The notes below the pieces were generated by a model, which ran no database searches, was not told where the DNA came from, and worked only from the letters and a program-made list of their open reading frames with translations. A stretch of DNA of 64,000 nt from UBA935 sp031555615 (lineage in GTDB: Bacteria > Bacillota > Clostridia > Lachnospirales > Lachnospiraceae): the NCBI GenBank assembly GCA_031555615.1, contig JAVBUF010000011.1, forward strand, positions 89,516 to 153,515, in the 5' to 3' direction. The position numbers were made by a program, and so were the translations under genes. Numbering within the stretch: position 1 is the first letter of the stretch; each line of letters starts with the position of its first letter. Below, piece after piece: positions 43,833 to 53,209 of the stretch.

Positions 43833-44917
43833 TGAAGAAAGACAAAAGCTTCAATTTCTATGATAATGGGCTTGACTATATCAGATTGTTTGCGGCGCTG
43901 CAGATTGCAATGGGACACTTTTTAACCCTTTATTGGTGGCAGCATGAAGATTTTCCGGTTGCGCAGCCATATTTCTGGGGGATGCGGACAGTCCTGATCC
44001 ATTGTTATGGTGTTATTATTCTGTTTGCTTTGAGTGGCTATCTGACAGCTCATTCACTGGAGAATAATAAAGGAATCAGGACTTTTATTGAAAAGCGGAT
44101 TAAGCGAATTTATCCAGGGCTTTGGTGTGCGGTTCTGTTCAGTGGTCTGATTCTTTTTCTGATACAGGATATGAGCGGCAGGGTAAAAGCGATTATACCA
44201 TGGATACTGCTGGAAGGACTGGGAATCGCATATACGCCACAGGTATTTGAGGGATTAAGCTCCCAGAGCATTAATGGTGCATTGTGGACGATTATGGTGG
44301 AACTTCAGTTTTATGGAGCAGCATTATTACTGAAAAAGTGGCATCAAAGGATAAATCAAAAACAATATACGGCAGTGGTATTGTTTTGTTTTGCCGCCAA
44401 TATCGCCAGTGATTGGATTTCCAGACAGTTGGGAATGGAACATATTATCGCTAAGCTGTTGGAAAGAAGTATCATTCCTTATCTGGTGTGGTTTATGATG
44501 GGAATGTTTGTATACCGGTTTAAAGAAAAAATAATTCCTTTCTTGACAAGTAATTTTTTATACTTATTTTTGTTTTTTGTAGTCGGAGAATTTCTTCTGG
44601 ATAAATTTCCACAGTTTAAAATTGGTTATTATGCCGATGCTTTAACCAGCTTATTACTGCCTCTGTTGGCTTTGGGAGCAGGTTATGGAATTGGCAAAAG
44701 AAAATTAAGTCTGGATATAACTTATGGTATTTTTCTTTATCACTGGCCAATCCTGAATATATTGATTGAAACGGGAACCATGCAGAATTTCAATGCCAGG
44801 ACATTAATCGTTCCTTATCTGACAGGTGTGTTGGTGATGGGAATCTTTTCATGGCAGGTAATCGAGAAACGCTTTGTTACAAGGTGGTATATGAAGGCGG
44901 AGAGCAAAGGGAGATAA
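43832..44917 (+). CDS. Acyltransferase family 3 (OafA-like), copy 1
   Basis: 361 aa with about ten membrane segments. YIRLFAALQIAMGHFLTLYW near the N-terminus contains the conserved His after a LRxxA-like stretch of acyltransferase_3, and GALWTIMVELQFYG carries the W-T-x-x-x-E motif. It should transfer an acetyl or other acyl group to the glycan. ATG 43832 overlaps the upstream stop (TAATG). Confidence 0.88.
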   Translation: MKKDKSFNFYDNGLDYIRLFAALQIAMGHFLTLYWWQHEDFPVAQPYFWGMRTVLIHCYGVIILFALSGYLTAHSLENNKGIRTFIEKRIKRIYPGLWCAVLFSGLILFLIQDMSGRVKAIIPWILLEGLGIAYTPQVFEGLSSQSINGALWTIMVELQFYGAALLLKKWHQRINQKQYTAVVLFCFAANIASDWISRQLGMEHIIAKLLERSIIPYLVWFMMGMFVYRFKEKIIPFLTSNFLYLFLFFVVGEFLLDKFPQFKIGYYADALTSLLLPLLALGAGYGIGKRKLSLDITYGIFLYHWPILNILIETGTMQNFNARTLIVPYLTGVLVMGIFSWQVIEKRFVTRWYMKAESKGR

Positions 44918-44919
44918 AT

Positions 44920-45960
44920 GTGAGAGTAGTGATGATCGGTGCCCACCGGAATGTCCACGGCGGTGTATCTGCCGTAGTAAACAATTATTATAAGGCCGGA
45001 TTGGATAAGAAGGTAGAGCTTCATTATATCGGCACCATGGTGGATGGCAGCAAGCCGCGGAAGCTGTTTCAGGCAGTGAAAGCGTATCTGTGGTTTTGGT
45101 GGACTTTGCCCCGAATGGACATTCTGCATGTAAATATGGCCGCGGATGCCAGCTTTTACCGGAAACGGATTTTCATCCAAACAGCGGCGTTTTTTCGAAA
45201 AAAGATATTAATTCATGAGCATGGCGGGGATTTTCGGACTTTTTATTATGAAAAGTCCGACGCCAAAAGTCAAACAAAGATCAGAAAAACTTTAAATCAG
45301 GCCGACATTTTTGTGGTTCTTTCAAGACAGTGGGCGGATTTCTTTACCCCACTGGTAGAAGCCGAAAAAATCGTGGTGCTGGAAAATGCAGTACCGATTC
45401 CGACTCAGGGAAAACAGGATTTTGCCAACCGCAACCTGCTGTTTCTGGGACGCCTCTGCAAAGAAAAGGGAATTGAGGAATTGCTGACGGTGCTGCCGGA
45501 GGTGGCGGCCCAATTTCCGGATGTAAAATTATATCTGGGGGGTGTCTGGGCCGATGGGGAATTAGAGAAAAAGGCCGGACAGCTGGGTGCTTTGGCAGAA
45601 GCTCCGGGCTGGCTGAATGAAGCGGAAAAGCAGCAGTATATGGAAAAGTGCAGTATCTTCGTTCTGCCTACTTATTTCGAAGGGCAGCCAGTGTCACTGC
45701 TGGAGGCGATGGCAGAAGGCATGGCTATTCTCACCACGGCTGTGGGAGGGATACCGCAAATGCTGGAAAATGAGGCCAATGCCCTGCTGATCCAACCCAA
45801 GTCCCAGGCAGATCTGGCGGAAGGATTAAAACGGCTGCTGGGGGATGAAGAGCTTCGGAGAAAGCTTGGCCAAGCCGCCAGAAAACGAGCAATAGAGCAA
45901 TATGATATAGTCAAAAATGTAGAAAATCTGTGTGAAATATACAACTGTATGGTAAAGTAA
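44920..45960 (+). CDS. GT4 glycosyltransferase, GTG start
   Basis: 346 aa from GTG 44920, with AAAGGGAG 6 bases before; the longer in-frame ORF overlaps the acyltransferase gene. N-terminus VVMIGAHRNVHGGVSAVVNNY, donor site FLGRLCKEKGIEEL, and E-x7-E in YFEGQPVSLLEAMAEG. Retaining GT-B enzyme for the same glycan as its neighbours; sugar unknown. Confidence 0.88.
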   Translation: MRVVMIGAHRNVHGGVSAVVNNYYKAGLDKKVELHYIGTMVDGSKPRKLFQAVKAYLWFWWTLPRMDILHVNMAADASFYRKRIFIQTAAFFRKKILIHEHGGDFRTFYYEKSDAKSQTKIRKTLNQADIFVVLSRQWADFFTPLVEAEKIVVLENAVPIPTQGKQDFANRNLLFLGRLCKEKGIEELLTVLPEVAAQFPDVKLYLGGVWADGELEKKAGQLGALAEAPGWLNEAEKQQYMEKCSIFVLPTYFEGQPVSLLEAMAEGMAILTTAVGGIPQMLENEANALLIQPKSQADLAEGLKRLLGDEELRRKLGQAARKRAIEQYDIVKNVENLCEIYNCMVK

Positions 45961-45987
45961 ATTTACCAGGAAGAGGATGGTTACTCC

Positions 45988-47034
45988 ATGAAGCAGGGGA
46001 CAGTCAGTATTATCGTACCGGTTTATAATGTAAGTGCATATCTGGACCGCTGTGTACAGAGCCTGCGGCAGCAGTCTTACCAGGAAATGGAGATTATTCT
46101 GGTGAATGACGGTTCCACCGACCAAAGCGGCTCCCTGTGTGACGATTACGCCGGGGAAGATCAGCGGATCCGGGTCATTCACAAAGCCAACGGCGGATTA
46201 ATGTCCGCCTGGAAAGCCGGTGTGGCCGCCAGCAGCGGGCAATATCTGTGCTTTGTGGACAGCGATGACTGGATTGAACTTTGTATGATTGCAGATATGG
46301 CAGCCCATCTGAACCTTACAGCCGGTGAGATGGTCTGCTGTAATCATATCATTGACCGGATCAGCGGCGGCACCCGGGAAAAGCATGGATTAGAGCCGGG
46401 GGTCTATGAAGGAAAACGGCTGCAGGAACTTTTTCATGAAATATTGGGCAATGAACACCGGAAAGTATCCATGTCCCGGTGTATGAAGTTAATTTCCCGG
46501 GAACTGATTGAAGATAATCTCCATTTTTGCAATGAAAAACTGAAAATGGGCGAAGACGTCAATATTATCCTGCCTGCCCTGCTGGACAGTAAACGGCTGG
46601 TGATTATGGCCGATGCCTATTATTACCATTACTTTTATAATGACACATCCATGGTTCATGCTTATGATCAGGGATTGTATGGAAATATCCGTTTACTGCG
46701 GGAAATCATCCTGACTGTCTTTAAACAGAAGGCGGAGCAGAATAAGCTGGGCATTTCCGAGGATGAAATAGAAGCACAATGTGGCCGGGAATATTTGTTT
46801 CTGCTGATGCTGGTATTGAAAAATGAAGCCAGAGGAAACCGGCAGGGAAAAACATATCGGGATAATATCAAAGAAGTGTGCAGGACTGAGGATACCCCGG
46901 GGCTGCTGAAGCAATATCCTATTCAGGTAAGGGAAAAAGCCAATCGATTACTTTACCTGGTTCTGAGATATCCCGGCGGACTGACCATCAGATTGCTGCG
47001 GATGGCAATGAAGGTCTTCTATGGAGGGCGGTAG
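45988..47034 (+). CDS. GT2 glycosyltransferase
   Basis: 348 aa. SIIVPVYNVSAYLDRCVQS, NDGSTDQSGSLCDDYA, and metal site VDSDDWIE. The C-terminal acceptor part includes SRCMKLISRELIE and GEDVNIILPAL, a block shared with the next gene and with 34228. Inverting GT-A enzyme; sugar unknown. Followed by another GT2 gene after 2 bases. Confidence 0.9.
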   Translation: MKQGTVSIIVPVYNVSAYLDRCVQSLRQQSYQEMEIILVNDGSTDQSGSLCDDYAGEDQRIRVIHKANGGLMSAWKAGVAASSGQYLCFVDSDDWIELCMIADMAAHLNLTAGEMVCCNHIIDRISGGTREKHGLEPGVYEGKRLQELFHEILGNEHRKVSMSRCMKLISRELIEDNLHFCNEKLKMGEDVNIILPALLDSKRLVIMADAYYYHYFYNDTSMVHAYDQGLYGNIRLLREIILTVFKQKAEQNKLGISEDEIEAQCGREYLFLLMLVLKNEARGNRQGKTYRDNIKEVCRTEDTPGLLKQYPIQVREKANRLLYLVLRYPGGLTIRLLRMAMKVFYGGR

Positions 47035-47036
47035 CA

Positions 47037-48068
47037 GTGGAAAAAGGTAAGCAAAAGAAAATCAGTGTAATTGTTCCGGTCTATAATGGGCAGGATTATA
47101 TTAAATCATGTATTGAAAGTATTGCGTCACAGGGAATCGCAGATATGGAAATTATCATTATTAATGATGGCTCACTGGACAATACGGCACAAATTTGCGA
47201 TAATTTACAGAAAGAACATCATAACATACAAATGATTACCATGGAGGATCTGGGTGTGTCGGCGGCGCGCAATGCCGGATTAGACCGGGCTTCCGGTGAT
47301 TATGTTACCTTTGTGGACGCCGATGACCGGCTGCTGCCGAGAATGCTTACCCGGTTGCTGGAACTTATCTTGCGAACCGGCAGTGATATCGTTGGCTGCG
47401 GCTTTGCGGAATGGTCAGAAGAAGGGGATTGGGCCGGATTGACATCGGTCAGTGGGAGCGAGACACAGGCAGGCACTGAAGTGAAAGAGGTTTCCTATAC
47501 CGGGCCGGAATTTATTGATAAAGGCATTTTAAACCGGGATACCCGGTGCTGGAGCAAGCTTTACAGTAAGCAAAGCATTGCCCATATTCGATTTGAAGAA
47601 GGCATGACCATCGGGGAAGATATGCTTTTTCTGTTGGCCGCGGTGAGCGGATCAACCAAGATCACCATAACGGATTTTAAGGGATATGGATATTTCCAAA
47701 ATCCTCGGGGAGCAATGAAGCGGGTATTCAGGGACAGCTATATGGACCAGATTACCTGCTGGAAGCTGGCGGCTGAACGGATTGAAAAGATACGCCCTGA
47801 TTTAATGTATAAAGCGGCAGGCATTGTGATGATATCGGTAATGCTTACGGTAGGTAAAATTGCGGAATTGCCGGGAGAACAACAAAGGCAGCATCAGGAT
47901 AAGCTGCAGATTTGCCGGCAGCAGCTGAAGGAAGCAAGGAAGGTACCGGGAGCTTATGCCGGACTGGATAGAGGATATCGGATTAAAATAAAAGTTTTTG
48001 AGTGCTTTCCAAAGTTATATGTAAAAGCGTATCATTACTGGAAAAGCAGGAAGGATGCAGCTAATTGA
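47037..48068 (+). CDS. GT2 glycosyltransferase, GTG start
   Basis: 343 aa from GTG 47037, preceded by GGAGG at 47022-47026. ISVIVPVYNGQDYIKSCIES, NDGSLDNTAQICDNL and VDADDRLL (metal site), with SKLYSKQSIAHIRFEEGM and IGEDMLFLLAAVSG in the acceptor half. Inverting enzyme. Its stop overlaps the TTG start of the pyruvyl transferase gene. Confidence 0.9.
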   Translation: MEKGKQKKISVIVPVYNGQDYIKSCIESIASQGIADMEIIIINDGSLDNTAQICDNLQKEHHNIQMITMEDLGVSAARNAGLDRASGDYVTFVDADDRLLPRMLTRLLELILRTGSDIVGCGFAEWSEEGDWAGLTSVSGSETQAGTEVKEVSYTGPEFIDKGILNRDTRCWSKLYSKQSIAHIRFEEGMTIGEDMLFLLAAVSGSTKITITDFKGYGYFQNPRGAMKRVFRDSYMDQITCWKLAAERIEKIRPDLMYKAAGIVMISVMLTVGKIAELPGEQQRQHQDKLQICRQQLKEARKVPGAYAGLDRGYRIKIKVFECFPKLYVKAYHYWKSRKDAAN

Positions 48069-49246
48069 GTAAAAGGAAGATTATTTTTTATATGCATGCC
48101 GGCAGCGGCAATCATGGCTGCGAAGCCATTGTTAACAGTGTTTGTCGGATGTTAAACAGTCCGGTGGCGGTGCTTACCAATAGTGTGGAAGAGGACAATG
48201 CCTATTCTCTGAAGGATATGTGTGAGCTGATTCCGGAACGGAAATTTGCGAAGCACAAAATGGCTCATATTTTATATTATCTGTACCGCAAGCTCACCGA
48301 CGACGGCGAAAGCTTTATCCGCTACCGCTATGGGGCGGTATTTGGCAGGGAAATGTCGCCGCTGGCAGTTTCTATTGGCGGTGACAACTATTGTTATGAT
48401 ATAATGGTAAAAGATTTGATGCTGGCCAATCATGCTTTTAATCAAAAGGGCACCCGAACCATCCTTCTTGGCTGTTCCATAGAGCCGGAGCTGCTGAATG
48501 ATCAGGCGATTGTGGAGGACATGAATCGTTATCATACGATTATTGCCAGAGAATCTATTACCTATGAAGCCCTGAAGGCGGTTTTAAAGAGTAATACAAC
48601 GTTACATCTTTATCCGGACCCGGCTTTTACGCTGGGGAAAAGCGAACTGCCGCTGCCGGAAGGATTTGCGGAAGGCAATACGGTGGGCATCAATATCAGT
48701 CCCATGATTCAGGACAATGAAAAGGCATCCGGGGTTACGATGGCCGGATACCGGGCCTTGATACAGTATATTATTGATACTACGGATATGCAGATTGCCC
48801 TGATCCCTCATGTGGTGTGGGACCGGAATGATGACCGGAAGCCGTTGAAAGAGCTTGACGAAGCTTTTATCCATACCGGACGGGTAGTGTTAATCCCGGA
48901 CTGTTCCTGTGAGGAACTGAAAGGATTCATCGCCCGGTGCCGGATGTTCGTTGGAGCCAGGACACATGCAACCATTGCGGCTTATTCCAGTTTGGTTCCT
49001 ACTTTGGTGGTGGGGTATTCGGTAAAGGCCAGAGGGATTGCCAGGGATTTGTTTGGCACAGATGAACATTATGTGGTTCCGGTACAGACCCTGGAGAGTG
49101 AAAACGACCTGATTGCCGCCTTTTTGTGGCTGCAGCAGGAAGAGACACAGATGCATACGAAGCTTATGGCATGTATGCCGGAATACTGCAGCAGGGCATT
49201 ACAAACAGGGAGAGAAGTAGAGAAAGTATGGGCAGAGTTAAATTAG
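48065..49246 (+). CDS. Polysaccharide pyruvyl transferase family protein
   Basis: 393 aa from TTG 48065 (overlaps the upstream stop). HAGSGNHGCEAIVNSVCRML at the N-terminus, SIGGDNYCYD, ILLGCSIEPELL, and GARTHATIAAYSSLVPTLVVGYSVK near the end match the CsaB/WcaK family. Members transfer pyruvate from phosphoenolpyruvate to form a ketal on a hexose or HexNAc, giving negative charge. Pyruvylated ManNAc binds SLH domains in some Gram-positives, but substrate here is unknown. Confidence 0.88.
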   Translation: MSKRKIIFYMHAGSGNHGCEAIVNSVCRMLNSPVAVLTNSVEEDNAYSLKDMCELIPERKFAKHKMAHILYYLYRKLTDDGESFIRYRYGAVFGREMSPLAVSIGGDNYCYDIMVKDLMLANHAFNQKGTRTILLGCSIEPELLNDQAIVEDMNRYHTIIARESITYEALKAVLKSNTTLHLYPDPAFTLGKSELPLPEGFAEGNTVGINISPMIQDNEKASGVTMAGYRALIQYIIDTTDMQIALIPHVVWDRNDDRKPLKELDEAFIHTGRVVLIPDCSCEELKGFIARCRMFVGARTHATIAAYSSLVPTLVVGYSVKARGIARDLFGTDEHYVVPVQTLESENDLIAAFLWLQQEETQMHTKLMACMPEYCSRALQTGREVEKVWAELN

Positions 49247-50769
49247 CGGCCAGAAATATTGCATTCGGATATATCGGTAATATTATAACGGGGCTTTTGG
49301 GGTTTATCCTGCGGACGGTTTTTATTAACCATTTGGGGGATGCCCTGAATGGTGTGAATACTTTATATACGGATATTTTGTCGGTGCTGTCGATGGCTGA
49401 ATTGGGGATTGGGACAGCTCTAAATTATAGTCTCTATGCTCCGGTGGCCAGAAAAGATTATGATAAAATAAAATCCTATATGTTGCTGTATAAGAAGGCT
49501 TACATCATTATTGGCTGTATTATAGGAGTAATCGGAATAGCTGTTTCTCCATTTTTATCGATGCTGGTAAAGGTTCCGGCAGGGGCAGAAGCTGCGGCCA
49601 GAGATTTGACCCTCTACTACTTTATCTTTTTGTTTAATACTGTCAGTACCTATTTTGTGGCTTATAAATATAGTTTAGTGAATGCTGAGCAAAAAAATTA
49701 TATCCAAACTAATGTCATTACCGTTACTAAGATGATTACGGTAGTCATACAGATTCTGGTAATCCTTTTGACACATAATTTTTACTGGTATCTGCTATCG
49801 GCAGCGGCTATCGAATTGCTACAGAAAATTATGGTAAATGAATACCTTAACCGATTGTACCCTTATCTTAAGGAGAAAGATGTTCAAAAACTCTCCCGGG
49901 AAGAAACAGGAGCAGTGGTGACCAAGACCAAGGCGCTGATGCTGCATAAAATCGGGGATGTGGCGAGACTGCAGACGGATAGTATGATTATTTCCGGCTT
50001 TATCAATGTTACTGTTGGCGGCTTCGTGGGAAATTATAATATAGTTATTTCCTTTGTATCAAACTTTGTAAATGTTATTTTTAATTCGGTTATGTCCAGC
50101 TTTGGCAATTTGATCGCCACAGAGTCAAAAGAAAAGCAGTATTATATGTTTCAGGTATACCGTTTTTTTGCCTGTTGGATTTATGGATTTTCAGCCATTG
50201 GCTTTTACACTTTATTGACACCTCTGGTAAGTTTATTGTGGGGTGAAGAGAGAATACTGGGAACGGCAGTTGTAGCCTGGATTTTAATTGATTATTATTT
50301 CAAGGGTGACCGGATCGTGTTGTCTAATTTTAAAACGGCAGCAGGTGTTTTTGAGCAGGACCGTTATCTTCCGTTGTTGCAGGGAGCGGTGAATTTGGTT
50401 ATTTCTATTACACTGGTGCAAAGCATGGGGCTGGTGGGGGTGTTCATCGGAACAGTGATTTCCGGGCTGATTGCTAATATTGTCAGGCCTTTTATTATAT
50501 ATAGAGTCTGTTTTGACCGAAAGACATCGGAATATTTCATTGATTTGTTAAAATACCTGGCGGTAATGGTAATTGCCGTAGTGCTTTGCACAGTGATAAA
50601 AAGCTGGTTGATGCCGGAAATTACGCTGATTAGTTTTGGGATAACTGCTGTCGTGATCAGTATTATTTTTAATAGTATCTTTATTACATTATTTCGGAAA
50701 AGCGATGAATTTAAGTATGTATGGAGTATTATTACAAGAAAAATAACATTAAGCAGGAAGGCAAGATAA
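49228..50769 (+). CDS. Wzx-type polysaccharide flippase (MATE/MVF fold)
   Basis: 513 aa from ATG 49228, overlapping the upstream gene by 19 bases. Twelve or more membrane segments; the opening LAARNIAFGYIGNIITGLLG, FINHLGDALNGVNTLYTDILS and ELGIGTALNYSLYAP match Wzx-like exporters common in Firmicutes capsule loci. It moves lipid-linked repeat units outward for the polymerase. It is the third flippase in the window beside the two PglK-like ABC proteins. Confidence 0.9.
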   Translation: MGRVKLAARNIAFGYIGNIITGLLGFILRTVFINHLGDALNGVNTLYTDILSVLSMAELGIGTALNYSLYAPVARKDYDKIKSYMLLYKKAYIIIGCIIGVIGIAVSPFLSMLVKVPAGAEAAARDLTLYYFIFLFNTVSTYFVAYKYSLVNAEQKNYIQTNVITVTKMITVVIQILVILLTHNFYWYLLSAAAIELLQKIMVNEYLNRLYPYLKEKDVQKLSREETGAVVTKTKALMLHKIGDVARLQTDSMIISGFINVTVGGFVGNYNIVISFVSNFVNVIFNSVMSSFGNLIATESKEKQYYMFQVYRFFACWIYGFSAIGFYTLLTPLVSLLWGEERILGTAVVAWILIDYYFKGDRIVLSNFKTAAGVFEQDRYLPLLQGAVNLVISITLVQSMGLVGVFIGTVISGLIANIVRPFIIYRVCFDRKTSEYFIDLLKYLAVMVIAVVLCTVIKSWLMPEITLISFGITAVVISIIFNSIFITLFRKSDEFKYVWSIITRKITLSRKAR

Positions 50770-50771
50770 AT

Positions 50772-51794
50772 ATGGAAGAGAAAGAAGACTGGATTGATAT
50801 TGTAAAATCGATAGCCTGTATATTAGTAATGTTGGGACATCTTTTTCAGAGTATGGTAAAAAGCAGATTAATTGAAGAAAGTAACCTTTATTTATGGTTT
50901 AATGATTCTATTTACTTGTTTCATGTTTCCCTTTTTTTTATTTGCAGTGGTTATTTATACCAAAAGAAATCTATTGTGCGAAATTGGGAAGAATGGAGAT
51001 CCAATATTTTTAAAAAGATGCTGATTTTAGGAATTCCCTATGTAACATTTTCTACCATAACATACTTATTAAAATTAGTATTTAACACATATACGAATGA
51101 TAATCTCAATGAAGGTTATCTTGAGAATTTATTGTTATTACCTGTTTCGCCATATTGGTTTTTATATACATTATTTTTTCTTTTTTTTATATTGCCTACC
51201 TTTCAAAATAAGAAGGAAGCAAGGGCCTTTATAGGAATTGGGTTTTTGCTGTATTTTTTAGTTAGAATGGGACATATTGATACTCCGTTTTTCTTTGTTA
51301 ATTCAGTCTGTGTCAATGCGTTATACTTTTTAGCAGGTATGTTATTGACTTATTATGACAGGTGGAAAAGATTTAATAAACAAGTGTTCCTGTTGTCTCT
51401 GTTGTTCTTTCCTCTGACTATTATATGTTATGATAATGAATTCTCTTTGTTTTGGAGATTTGGATATAATCTTTTAGCAGGGGCATTGGGCATTCTTCTG
51501 GTTATGCAGACGGGATTCTGGCTGCAGGGAAAAATAACAAAAAGTTTTTGTGAATTCAGCAGGGAATATACGTTATCTATTTTTTTAATGCATACAATCT
51601 TTGCAGCCGGTACCAGAAGTGTTTTAATGAAGATCGGTATTACCAATCCGGTTATTCACATCTTTGCGGGAATTACTGCCAGTTTAATACTACCAATAAT
51701 GGCAACATGGATAGCAAAGAAAACAAGATATTTATATTTTTTTATCAATCCAATATTTGTGATGCAATGGAGAAAAAGCAAAGCTGGAAAATAA
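50772..51794 (+). CDS. Acyltransferase family 3, copy 2
   Basis: 340 aa from ATG 50772 (AGGAAGG before). About ten membrane segments. WIDIVKSIACILVMLGHLFQ contains the family His, and SIYLFHVSLFFICSGYLY follows. Similar in length and layout to WecH/OafA proteins that O-acetylate glycans. More A+T rich than its neighbours. With copy 1 and the SGNH protein it implies more than one acyl modification. Confidence 0.85.
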   Translation: MEEKEDWIDIVKSIACILVMLGHLFQSMVKSRLIEESNLYLWFNDSIYLFHVSLFFICSGYLYQKKSIVRNWEEWRSNIFKKMLILGIPYVTFSTITYLLKLVFNTYTNDNLNEGYLENLLLLPVSPYWFLYTLFFLFFILPTFQNKKEARAFIGIGFLLYFLVRMGHIDTPFFFVNSVCVNALYFLAGMLLTYYDRWKRFNKQVFLLSLLFFPLTIICYDNEFSLFWRFGYNLLAGALGILLVMQTGFWLQGKITKSFCEFSREYTLSIFLMHTIFAAGTRSVLMKIGITNPVIHIFAGITASLILPIMATWIAKKTRYLYFFINPIFVMQWRKSKAGK

Positions 51795-51813
51795 CAGTTA
51801 GGAGACAAGCAGA

Positions 51814-52878
51814 ATGAATACAAAAAATATGATTTTTGAAGCATTATATGAATTGCAGAATTACCCGAAAAGAAGTCCTGGGTGGCATATTAAGAGAATC
51901 TTCAAACTGCTGACCGGGCGTCCTGTCCCGCCTCTGGATAAAATCAACTGGCCCACCGGCCTGCTGGCCAATGCCTTAGTGGCTTTCTATAAAAACAACC
52001 TGAATACTGAAGAATCCCTGGTGATTATGAGGGCATTAAAGAAATATTTTGATCAATGGGTAAATAGCAAGCGGAAATTGTATTACATGGATGACATCTT
52101 GTGCGGAATGGCTTTGATTGAATTGCAGCAGATTACCGGTGAGGAACGATATAAACAGGCACTGGATGAGATGGCCGGTTATCTGTATAATCACGAAACC
52201 GATGCAGAAGGCTCTCTGCCTTATCGCCCGGCCCAGAAGAACGGTCATATTTACGCCGACGGAATCGGAATGATCTGCCCTTTCCTATGCAAATACGGAA
52301 TTACTTATGACGACCCGAATGCGATCAATCTGGCGGTCAAGCAGATTAAGAATTTTATCAGCCATGGAATGGACGACCGGACCGGATTGCCTTATCATGG
52401 ATATGAATACAAAAGCCGGATCAAGTACGGTATTATCGGCTGGGGCCGGGCAGTGGGCTGGCTCATGATGGGCATGGTGGACAGCCTGATTTATGTGGAT
52501 AAGGAAGCTTTCGCATATGAGGAAATCAAGCAGGCTTTCCGGCGCCTGGTGGACAAGGTGGAGGCGTATCAGCTGGCCAATGGCATGTATCCCTGGCAGC
52601 TGACGGCTAAGGACGGGCCGGTGGATACTTCGGCAACAGCCATGATCTTATATGCCATTGCTCAGGGGTTGGAGCATGATATTCTCATTGGAATCCATCG
52701 TTCCCGGATGCTGCGGGGCAAGGAGGCACTGATGGAGATGGTAAAAGAGGGAAAGATAGGTGATTGTCTGGCGGAATGTGGGGGCTTCAGTATCTATCCT
52801 CAGCAATATGGTACATATCCCTGGTCGTTGGGCCCGGCACTTTCGCTGTTTACATTAGTGCCTACAAGCGATAAATAA
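51814..52878 (+). CDS. GH88/GH105-like family protein (unsaturated uronyl hydrolase fold)
   Basis: 354 aa, soluble, no signal peptide. An (alpha/alpha)6-barrel pattern: YYMDDILCGMALIEL, a candidate catalytic Asp in IYADGIGMICPFL, IIGWGRAVGWLMMGMVDSL, and DTSATAMILYAIAQGL. GH88/GH105 enzymes cleave unsaturated glucuronyl or galacturonyl ends made by lyases and act in degradation, so a cytoplasmic copy in a synthesis cluster is unusual. It may edit uronic-acid-containing intermediates or have a new role (inference). Confidence 0.78.
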   Translation: MNTKNMIFEALYELQNYPKRSPGWHIKRIFKLLTGRPVPPLDKINWPTGLLANALVAFYKNNLNTEESLVIMRALKKYFDQWVNSKRKLYYMDDILCGMALIELQQITGEERYKQALDEMAGYLYNHETDAEGSLPYRPAQKNGHIYADGIGMICPFLCKYGITYDDPNAINLAVKQIKNFISHGMDDRTGLPYHGYEYKSRIKYGIIGWGRAVGWLMMGMVDSLIYVDKEAFAYEEIKQAFRRLVDKVEAYQLANGMYPWQLTAKDGPVDTSATAMILYAIAQGLEHDILIGIHRSRMLRGKEALMEMVKEGKIGDCLAECGGFSIYPQQYGTYPWSLGPALSLFTLVPTSDK

Positions 52879-52928
52879 GCTAAGAGCTATTGACAACATT
52901 GCAATATAACAGAGGAGATGTAAAAACG

Positions 52929-53206
52929 ATGGATAATCGGATTGATAAAGATACAATCCCAAAGACGTTTTCCCCTAAAAAATCACAATTTTAGTGTTTG
53001 TATTGTATTTTATTATTGGTATTATGATTTTCCGAGATTACGGAATCAGTGTTGATGAGCTTAAAGAACGATTGCCGTAGCGGAGTTGGATGATGATGCC
53101 CGGAACCATATCGTTTCTTGAGGCTGGAAGTTAATGAAGCGCAAGATCAGGATTCGTGGAGTATATATGAAATGCAATTTGATTTTTTAACAGAAAGGAA
53201 TAATGA
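52929..53206 (+). pseudogene. Decayed membrane glycosyltransferase-like gene
   Basis: From ATG 52929 (GAGGAG before) the frame codes MDNRIDKDTIPKTFSPKK, then shifts at an A6 run (near 52977-52982). In the next frame it reads ITILVFVLYFIIGIMIFRDY and GISVDELKERLP, which resembles the N-terminal membrane segment and first acidic motif of GT-C/GT39-like transferases. Later, in another frame, RLEVNEAQDQDSW and YEMQFDFLTERNND lead to TGA 53209-53211, like a C-terminal tail. The middle is gone. This fills the 330-base gap between the GH88-like and fucosyltransferase genes. Confidence 0.6.
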
Positions 53207-53209
53207 CTG

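Noticed and set aside
52890..52915. Possible promoter TTGACA...TATAAC after the GH88-like gene
   Set aside because: The spacer is only 9 bases, too short for sigma-A recognition.
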